NCBI GenBank assembly: GCA_020747065.1
Contig: JAGMVK010000019.1
Location: forward strand, 1,054,001 to 1,118,000
Length of the DNA stretch: 64,000 nucleotides
Direction: 5' to 3'
Origin: Cadophora sp. MPI-SDFR-AT-0126
Lineage: Eukaryota > Ascomycota > Leotiomycetes > Helotiales > Ploettnerulaceae
Shown here: positions 57,752 to 64,000 of the stretch, piece after piece
Numbering within the stretch: the stretch's first letter is position 1
How the letters are laid out: the number at the start of each line of letters is the position of its first letter
Translations under genes and position numbers: made by a program
Notes under the pieces: generated by a model
What the model was told of the DNA's origin: nothing
Seen by the model: the letters and a program-made list of their open reading frames with translations, nothing else
Databases searched by the model: none

Positions 57752-57934
57752 GATACGGCGTGTGATTTTGTGGTTACGAATGAGAGGGTTATTGAGGTGG
57801 AGGGGGCGAGTAAGCCAGGCTGTGGGATCTTGTGGGATAGGCTGGAGGAGGGGATGTTGGAGGATATTGAACCGTTGAGGGAGCTGAAGGATGGCAGAAA
57901 CTGGACGAAGGAAAGAATAGGCACCGAGCATTGA
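57752..57934 (+). other. In-frame continuation of the cyclo-ligase gene past the TAG
   Basis: Directly after the TAG the same frame runs 60 codons to TGA at 57932-57934. It starts DTACDFVVTNERVIEV, which matches the usual C-terminal motif of this family (a valine-rich strand, then T-x-x-R-V-I). Protein-like composition and family content show it belongs to the same ancestral frame. Confidence 0.7.
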
Positions 57935-58484
57935 ATTTTCAAGTACCCATCTGATTTGCATCACAGGGCGGAGCAAGCTCAATTCTGGTGTTGCTTCGAA
58001 TGACGATAAAAGTGTACTGTACATCCCTTGCTCAGCCTTCATTGGGAATTTCCCCATGTTCTGTGCCGAGCATCAACGACAATTTAAAGAAATTATCCGT
58101 ATATTGCTCTATATTTGATAACGGGAGAAGGAGAAGAGCGGTAAGGTATCAGAGGGGTAAGAAGCAACATCGAAATGTGGCATTATGTTTGAACTGACTT
58201 CTTTAATATTAGAATACACGTACATGATGAAATGCGCGTTTCGCTACAAATAGTAGTTTTGGTCATAAGTGAAGCAAAGAAACACAGGCTGATGCCACGC
58301 AAAGAACTCCATTTGATGCAGATCTCCTTTATCTAACGTGCTGAAGCAAAGGAAAAAACAGTCTGACAAGACGCCTCAGCAAAGAGCGCTTAATAAACAA
58401 ACAAGAATGCGCAAATGCCTCAAATATCCCATCGAACTCCCATTCGCATTATTAAGAATCAAGATCGGTGTTTTCGTAGCCAGA
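57935..58484. other. Convergent gap, cyclo-ligase-like gene and surface sensor
   Basis: About 550 bases, A+T-richer than the flanks, probably two facing 3' UTRs. No other feature is seen. Confidence 0.5.
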
Positions 58485-59345
58485 TCAGAAGTTCGAAGAC
58501 GCATTGACGTTTCCGGTGCGTGCTGGGTTGTGGTAGTTCTCCAAGGTGCTCTGGAATGGACTGGTACCAGTTGTTCCTGCGGCAGACACACTTCCGGATT
58601 TCTCATGTCCTGGATGTCCAAAACTCATCAATCCATCACTCTCATCAGAGTTCTTTCTTCGGCCCCAGATTCTGAATGCCACAACTCCCAATCCTGCCAA
58701 AAGTGCCGCTCCACCGATTCCAACTACGACGCCGATAATGGTATTTCGAGTCTTCGAGCTCATTCCGGATGATGAAGAGCCGCCATCCTTGTTGAGGTCT
58801 GCTGAGGCAGTGGGGAGGGTTGATGTGACGGTGGAAGAGGCGAGCGAGCTGAATGTGGATCCAGACTGTGTGAAGACGGCGGTGCTGACAACCACGAATG
58901 TCGTTGGCGTAGGTGTTACCTTTGCCGTAGTCTTTGTGGATGACTCCTTCTCGGACGACGTTGAGGTCTCCTCTGCGGATGAGGATGATGTTCTCGTGGG
59001 TGTCGATGCAGATGATGAGGATGGAGTGGCGGAGGGCGAAGTCGTAGGGGTGTTTGAAGGGCTGCTGCTGGTCGTTGTGACAGGAGGTAGACTTGTAGAA
59101 GCCGAAGAGGACGATGGGGTAGGTGTTGGCGTAGTCTCTTCTTCGGATGACGATGTCGTAGGCGCGCTGCCAGATCCTCCTCCGCTTCCTGTTGCTTGAG
59201 ATCCTGGAGCGGAAGATCCGGATTCTGCTGCTTGTCTGACGTTCAGATCACGACCGTAGACATTTGCATCGAGCCATGTGGCCTGGGTGATGGCGAAGAG
59301 AAGGGTGAGGATGGCGAACAGTCTGAGGTGAGGCTGGGACAGCAT
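58485..59345 (-). CDS. Ser/Thr-rich single-pass surface protein (Mid2/Wsc-like layout)
   Basis: A single exon gives 286 residues. A signal peptide (LRLFAILTLLFAITQATW) is followed by about 150 Ser/Thr/Pro-rich residues, expected to be heavily O-mannosylated. One membrane helix (IIGVVVGIGGAALLAGLGVVAF) comes next, with a basic stop-transfer (RIWGRRK) and a cytoplasmic tail of about 65 residues (DGLMSFGHPGHEKSGS, SPFQSTLENYHNP). This layout is that of yeast Mid2 or Wsc-type cell-wall stress sensors, which signal to Rom2/Rho1. No WSC cysteine domain is present, so it is closer to Mid2-like. The layout is clear; the exact role is inference. It is divergent to COG5. Confidence 0.82.
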   Translation of the reverse strand: MLSQPHLRLFAILTLLFAITQATWLDANVYGRDLNVRQAAESGSSAPGSQATGSGGGSGSAPTTSSSEEETTPTPTPSSSSASTSLPPVTTTSSSPSNTPTTSPSATPSSSSASTPTRTSSSSAEETSTSSEKESSTKTTAKVTPTPTTFVVVSTAVFTQSGSTFSSLASSTVTSTLPTASADLNKDGGSSSSGMSSKTRNTIIGVVVGIGGAALLAGLGVVAFRIWGRRKNSDESDGLMSFGHPGHEKSGSVSAAGTTGTSPFQSTLENYHNPARTGNVNASSNF

Positions 59346-60396
59346 CTTGATGATGGTGTTGTGATTATGGAACGAGGGTGAGATGAGGTTGGAAGGCGAC
59401 GACGACGACTTCCTTCGTATTCGACGGGGTGGGCCCGGTCTGCGATAGAGTGTGCGATGTTTCGCGTGGTTGTCCTAGTTGAAATGGGTGGGCTCGAAAC
59501 GACCGTGAGAAGGGCAAAGAAAGGCAAGGGAAGAAGGGGTAAATTGTTGCTTTAACGAGAGGAGGGTGGAAAAAGGTAAAAGTGAGAAGGGACAAGACAA
59601 AGAAGTGGGAATACGAAGAGATGTCGTGACGACGAGTGCGGTGTTTTGCAAGGGACTGGACTGAGTGGTCGTCGCCGAAGAGAGGTCCACAAGTGTTGAA
59701 GTCCTTGGTGCTCGTATTTTTCTGATGCTAGGCTTATTAGGTTCTAGCGACCGAACCCTGAGTGCCTGAAATAGGTCCTGGAGCCCACCAGCTAAGCCAA
59801 CCCAGGCCAAGCTGATAAATCGCTACCTGTCTAAGCCTTCTGGATGATCAAAGTATCTGCAATTCAGGACAATCACATCATAATATTTACTACCTTATTG
59901 ATTCACGGCTATGGAGTGGGCTCTTTTATTATCAGTAGTATCGTCTGGGTGGCTGTCAATCAATGTAGCACTTGAATTCTTCACAGTAGTCGCTGATCTC
60001 CAGGTTCGTCGAAATTTGTTCATGCATGTGTACTTCTTTGCTATCAGCACTCCCGTCTATTCATGATTATGCCCCACCACGCTCTGCGACCTTTCAGAAG
60101 AACCAAATGATAGCCGGGGAGATAACTCATAACTGTTACTTGCGTAGGACCAGATCGATGTTATAATCGAACCTTGACTACTGGCTCTCATCTTTTCACT
60201 CGGAGAGTTTTGCCTTGATGGCCCTTGGTCGAGGCTTGTGTCAACAACGGACGGTACACATGGGTAAAAGCCGAAGCCGGGCCGCTCCAAACTCAAGCCG
60301 ATCCGACGAGGCTGCACCGAACAGGGAGCATGAACCGCAACCTCGTTCCCCTCCATCAATAGCTCCAAGCCCGGCAGCATCTCTCCTTTCCTCACC
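59346..60396. other. Divergent promoter region, surface sensor and COG5
   Basis: About 1.05 kb between divergent starts. The left 500 bases are purine-rich on the + strand, that is pyrimidine-rich on the sensor's coding strand, typical of a fungal leader. No gene is visible. Confidence 0.5.
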
Positions 60397-61755
60397 ATGA
60401 ACGCCGCAGATGACGATACATACATTGACTACGAGACATTCCTCTCTCCGACCTTCTCCCCAGCTTCTTTTGCGAACAATCTCGTAATTGGCACCAACAA
60501 TCCAACAGACACACCCCTCGACCTGTCCACACCTCTGTCCCGAGTCCTATTCGACTCCCAGGAAATCAACACTCACATCGACACCCTTACCACGAAAAGC
60601 GCCCTCCCTCTTCTCACACACACTCAGGAGCAAACTGCAGCTAGTGCACGAATAGTAAAGGAGATAGATTCGCAGGTTGCGAGCTTGAATGATGGATACA
60701 AGAGGCTAGAGAAGGAAGTGCTGGTGCGATATGAGACCGCAGAGGAAGTGCGCGCCGTGGCGGGCAGGTTATGGGAAACCGTCAGACTGGGCAGATCAGT
60801 AGGGCGATGTTTACAATTAGGTAGACAGCTGGAGATCCAGCTAGCAGAAGTCGTTGGGACCGGGAATCCAGTCAAGGTCCAAGGACAGAAAGAAGATCAC
60901 AGGGCGCTGGTACGATGTTCTAATACTCTGCTGAGTTTGCGAGAGCTGCTGTCGAAGAAAGCAGAGGGGGAAGAGGGGCATAGCTTGGAGAAGGTGGACG
61001 CCGTACGAACGCTACAAAGTTCCATTATCAGTCCAGCCGAACGGTCAATTCTTGCGAAGTCCCAACAAATAGTCCGGGAATTCTCCATGAGTACCCTCTC
61101 CACTGGGGCGAATACAACCACATTTGCTCAGACGGCAGATACTAAATCAAGGACGACATCAGCATTGATGTCACTATATCTTCTCTCGCCGTCGCCAGAT
61201 GCCAAACTGGGAGCGAAGAAGTCAGAGAAATGGGAACCAGAACTATTGATTCACGTCCTGCAAGACTACCTACGGACAGCACTCACTTCCTCTCTCGCGT
61301 CTCTGGCGCGAGCTCTCGCCACTCTTCCAACTCTCGACAGGACTCTCCTCGAGGTATCCGCCCGATGTCAGAACATCCTAGCTCTGGAATCCCTCCTCTC
61401 AACGACCACCCCACCTGCACACCCTACACTACCAGCCTTAGCCGCGCCTCCCAACTTCCTCCAGCCCCTGCTAACAAGTCTGGAGACGGGGAGTCTGGCG
61501 AGCTATTTCTGGCGGACACTGGCTGGTGGATTGAGTACTAAGGCTATGGATATTGTCAATAAGGGAGGCGTGAGTGCGAGAACGTTGAAGAGTAACAGGA
61601 ATAGTGTCAAGGATGCTATTCGAGAGTGCGTCATCAGAGGCAGTACGCCGCCGGCGGGAGTTGGTAGCAAAGTGAAAGGGGAGAATGTTGAGAGGGCATG
61701 GGAGAGGGAGATTGCTGTTATGGTTGGGAGCGTGGTTGGCGCCCTGGGGAGATGA
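60397..61755 (+). CDS. COG5: Conserved oligomeric Golgi complex subunit 5 (Cog5)
   Basis: A single exon gives 452 residues. The N-terminal DYETFLSPTFSPASFANNLV and the following TPLDLSTPLSRVLFDSQEIN are typical of fungal Cog5. A coiled-coil region comes next (IVKEIDSQVASLNDGYKRLE), then helical bundles (AVRTLQSSIISPAERSI, FLQPLLTSLETGSLASYFWR). Cog5 belongs to lobe B of the COG tethering complex, which supports retrograde traffic within the Golgi. Fungal forms are shorter than the roughly 830-residue human protein, and the length here fits the fungal class. With SYS1 it is the second Golgi-traffic gene in the window, but they are 33 kb apart. No intron is needed. Confidence 0.9.
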   Translation: MNAADDDTYIDYETFLSPTFSPASFANNLVIGTNNPTDTPLDLSTPLSRVLFDSQEINTHIDTLTTKSALPLLTHTQEQTAASARIVKEIDSQVASLNDGYKRLEKEVLVRYETAEEVRAVAGRLWETVRLGRSVGRCLQLGRQLEIQLAEVVGTGNPVKVQGQKEDHRALVRCSNTLLSLRELLSKKAEGEEGHSLEKVDAVRTLQSSIISPAERSILAKSQQIVREFSMSTLSTGANTTTFAQTADTKSRTTSALMSLYLLSPSPDAKLGAKKSEKWEPELLIHVLQDYLRTALTSSLASLARALATLPTLDRTLLEVSARCQNILALESLLSTTTPPAHPTLPALAAPPNFLQPLLTSLETGSLASYFWRTLAGGLSTKAMDIVNKGGVSARTLKSNRNSVKDAIRECVIRGSTPPAGVGSKVKGENVERAWEREIAVMVGSVVGALGR

Positions 61756-62485
61756 GCCAGGTCAGATATCGGATTTGACTTTGAAAACAAACTGGTGTCA
61801 CAGGTAGATTCTGCCATTCACCTGGCGGAAAGATTTAACGCTCTCTGCGAATCTGTTACACGAGAACAATGAATGGTTCGGCAGTCGAAAACTCACAGGC
61901 AGGAGAAGTGGGCTAGATAATATCATATAGGACCTCTGTCCCAATCTATCTATTCCAGTGTTACTTTCTTCTGATGCTTTGTCAAAGCCATCTCCGTCCG
62001 AATCAAAAATACCCTCTATCAACTCCTACACATCTTCCAAAGCCTCGATCATTATTGGGTCCCGTTTCTGTACAGCCATGATGATTAGAACGTTACATCA
62101 ATCTATATCTATGGTCTATTGCATATCGCACATCTCATGGTCTTCACCAAAGGTCCAATTCTTCTCTGCTGACATCACAATCTCTAGAAATCTAGGTCTG
62201 AAATCTTGTTGTCGAAGACCTTCCCTTTCTGTTCCTCTGTCTGCTGCCTTGCCTGGGGACGAACTCTACGGAACTGCTTTGTCTTTTTCGAGCTCTTGTG
62301 TTGTCAATCTGGTGGATACTCCATACAATGAGGGCTCCTGGGATTGAGGCTCCTGAAATTGAGGTGCGTGATAGGAGACATTTCCATGCCGCCGCAAATG
62401 GGCTGGCGGCCGGATGTAGAGACGCTTTGTCGTATACATCTTCGTTTGACTATTGGTAGAAGTCGCATTCGTTATCGACGTTCAT
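61756..62485. other. Convergent gap COG5 / fucosyltransferase-like gene
   Basis: About 730 bases between facing stop codons. A 129-codon + strand frame (61958-62347) has random-looking composition. No other feature is seen. Confidence 0.5.
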
Positions 62486-63835
62486 TCAGGGCCAAAGACA
62501 ACAAGCATATTCCAGATACTGCCTCACAGTCCCATACACCTGGCTCAACTCATCCGACATCAACTGTGGGCCATTAAGATGATCTCTTTGCTTGGCCAAC
62601 TGATGTCTCCAAAGCGCAATGTTCCAGGCAAAGCTCGAATGGCCAACGCCAGCAAAATCAGACGATTTGAGCAGGACGAGGTAGTCCACCAGAGCTTGCT
62701 GATCGAACGTGAAAGCCTCGAGCGTTTCCTTATCTTCTCCTTCCAATAGCTGGTGTTTTGTGGTCACGCTCAAGTTGTATGCCTTCGCATCTTCTGCGAA
62801 TCTAGCAATCTCCTGCTCATTCCCAGATGCCACGTACATGACAGACGTACCAGAAGCTGCTGCTTGCTTCAAGTAATTCGTGGATTGCGTTTCGTACTTG
62901 GAGTACTCGTACAGCGTAGGAGGCCAGCCCTGCTGGGAATCTCTCTCGGTCCGCAAATGCACTCCGAAGAATGTGTGGTTCCAGATTGGGCTGCGAAAGT
63001 CTCCATGCAAATTGTACTTCTGCACCAGGTTCCGCAGTGTCGTCGTAGCCACCACCCGTGTATCCTGCCGGAACTTGAGGACTTTTCCAAAGTCCAATGC
63101 AAACTGCTCGGGGTCTGAGTATATGGGATACTGTAGATACGACCGGTCGAGGTCTATCACCGGCCTCTGCACATCCGTGGCGTTCCTCAACCAGCCATAG
63201 AACCTCTCCCTCCACTGTTCCGGGTGATCAATACCCTCTGGTGTAATCTCCTCTGATAACTTCTCCGGTGTAACGAATATAGGAGTCGTGTCGTTCGATT
63301 CAAGTTCATTGAGAATTCGTAGCTGCGGGCAGGAAAGACGGAGCGACTCGACGAAATGGCTCTCGTCGAATAGGTAGTCGAAGGAGGTCCTTTCCCGGTT
63401 CCAGATATCTGCGATATTGGCTGGATTCCGCAGGATCATTCGTGGCATGGTCATGCTCGCACCAGCTGAGATCGCATAGCGAAGACAGTTGAGGATGGAG
63501 TTGCGTTGATTCCCCACTCCTCCGCCGGAATTGTTGCATGTGAACGTCAGGTTGGCGTTCCATTCTGTTTTTGCGCATACTGATCGGATGGCTGCTGAAT
63601 TGAGAGGTGGATCGTCGAAAATGTCTGCTTTTTCCAGCCATTGTTCTGAAGATGTCTCTTGTGGAGCTGGACCGGCTGAATCTTGGGCATCCCATGGAGG
63701 TCGCAAGGAGTTGGATGAAGTGTATGATTGATTGAAGGAGAGATAGAACCAGAGGAAGCAGATACAGGCGACTGATGCCAAAATTAACTTACGGCCATTG
63801 AAGGGCCGCGATAATCGGAGAGGAACCAACGCCAT
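62486..63835 (-). CDS. Type II membrane O-fucosyltransferase-like protein
   Basis: A single exon gives 449 residues. A short basic N-terminus and one membrane helix (LILASVACICFLWFYLSF) give a type II Golgi topology, followed by a Ser-rich stem. The lumenal domain has the nucleotide-sugar-binding stretch GGGVGNQRNSILNCLRYAIS, the LRTERDSQ motif after FFGVH, and a C-terminal VDYLVLLKSSDFAGVGHSSFAWNIA, the latter resembling the acceptor/donor region of GT-B protein O-fucosyltransferases (PF10250-like). It probably transfers fucose or a related sugar to secreted proteins; the sugar is inferred. Several N-glycosylation sequons support a lumenal position. Confidence 0.82.
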   Translation of the reverse strand: MALVPLRLSRPFNGRKLILASVACICFLWFYLSFNQSYTSSNSLRPPWDAQDSAGPAPQETSSEQWLEKADIFDDPPLNSAAIRSVCAKTEWNANLTFTCNNSGGGVGNQRNSILNCLRYAISAGASMTMPRMILRNPANIADIWNRERTSFDYLFDESHFVESLRLSCPQLRILNELESNDTTPIFVTPEKLSEEITPEGIDHPEQWRERFYGWLRNATDVQRPVIDLDRSYLQYPIYSDPEQFALDFGKVLKFRQDTRVVATTTLRNLVQKYNLHGDFRSPIWNHTFFGVHLRTERDSQQGWPPTLYEYSKYETQSTNYLKQAAASGTSVMYVASGNEQEIARFAEDAKAYNLSVTTKHQLLEGEDKETLEAFTFDQQALVDYLVLLKSSDFAGVGHSSFAWNIALWRHQLAKQRDHLNGPQLMSDELSQVYGTVRQYLEYACCLWP

Positions 63836-64000
63836 GCCGGGTATATTCGAGATGCAGAGCAGAAGACATGATGGAGGGTGAGGTTGGGATTCTGGCGAGT
63901 ATGGAATGTTTCCCGGCTTGGCACGTCAGGGTCTCGTTTAGCACCCAGGTTTCCGGATTTAGGGATGCATCGCACTAAGTGATGGTTTACAGGCTCGTAG
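63836..64000. other. Right edge, promoter of the fucosyltransferase-like gene
   Basis: Only 165 bases remain. They should hold part of the leader and promoter of the - strand gene. No other feature is visible. Confidence 0.4.

Noticed and set aside
58546..59199. 217-codon + strand frame opposite the surface sensor
   Set aside because: It is the antisense of Ser/Thr-rich codons, giving Val/Asp/Glu runs; the - strand frame has a signal peptide and a membrane helix.

Overview
The window reads as ordinary nuclear DNA of a filamentous ascomycete (Pezizomycotina; Leotiomycetes-like from the protein flavour, which is an inference). The evidence is short introns of about 45-60 bp with GT..AG ends and CTAAC/CTGAC-type branch sites, long intergenic spaces, and typical fungal families: a Zn2Cys6 regulator, a hybrid histidine kinase, RTA1, a GPI-anchored aspartic protease and a tannase. 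I see 22 gene loci, no rRNA, no convincing tRNA, no CRISPR and no intact transposon. All exon joins were worked out by eye from splice sites and frame.

Layout. 1-3.5 kb: no gene. 3.5-4.3 kb: EMG1/NEP1, ribosome biogenesis (+). 5.8-7.5 kb: glycine-zipper, Arg/Glu/Ser-rich protein (+). 10.6-14.3 kb: seven-exon PAS hybrid histidine kinase (+), converging on an APC/GABA-type permease (14.6-16.4 kb, -). 18.8-19.3 kb: ABM-fold small protein (-). 20.0-22.8 kb: RBR ubiquitin ligase with three CCCH zinc fingers (+). 23.3-23.8 kb: secreted SnoaL/NTF2-like protein (+). 24.4-26.4 kb: 694-aa unknown (+). 26.8-28.4 kb: divergent SYS1 (-) and COA6 (+). 29.0-31.4 kb: Zn2Cys6 regulator (-). 34.2-35.8 kb: MFS permease (-). 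37.4-38.7 kb: RTA1-like protein (-). 42.8-45.0 kb: GPI-anchored aspartic protease (+). 46.5-46.9 kb: Cys-rich secreted-protein locus broken by one stop (-). 47.8-50.2 kb: 756-aa unknown (-). 51.0-52.6 kb: tannase/feruloyl esterase (-). 53.9-56.1 kb: copper amine oxidase ending in SKL (-). 57.2-57.9 kb: formyl-THF cyclo-ligase-like gene with an in-frame TAG (+). 58.5-59.3 kb: Ser/Thr-rich single-pass surface sensor (-). 60.4-61.8 kb: COG5 (+). 62.5-63.8 kb: type II membrane O-fucosyltransferase-like protein (-).

The genes do not form a biosynthetic cluster. Housekeeping genes (EMG1, SYS1, COA6, COG5) are mixed with signalling and surface genes. The stretch from about 46 to 54 kb looks most accessory: a broken secreted protein, an unrecognised large protein and a secreted-type esterase, separated by A+T-rich gene-free DNA.

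The points most worth a second look are the CCCH-RBR ligase with a probable RNA-binding middle region, two genes each interrupted by a single in-frame stop with the frame continuing beyond it, a 30-bp exon that encodes exactly the kinase H-box, a long acidic loop inside the kinase's receiver domain, and an in-frame stop-free intron in the MFS transporter. I found no clear sign of a wholly new multi-gene system.
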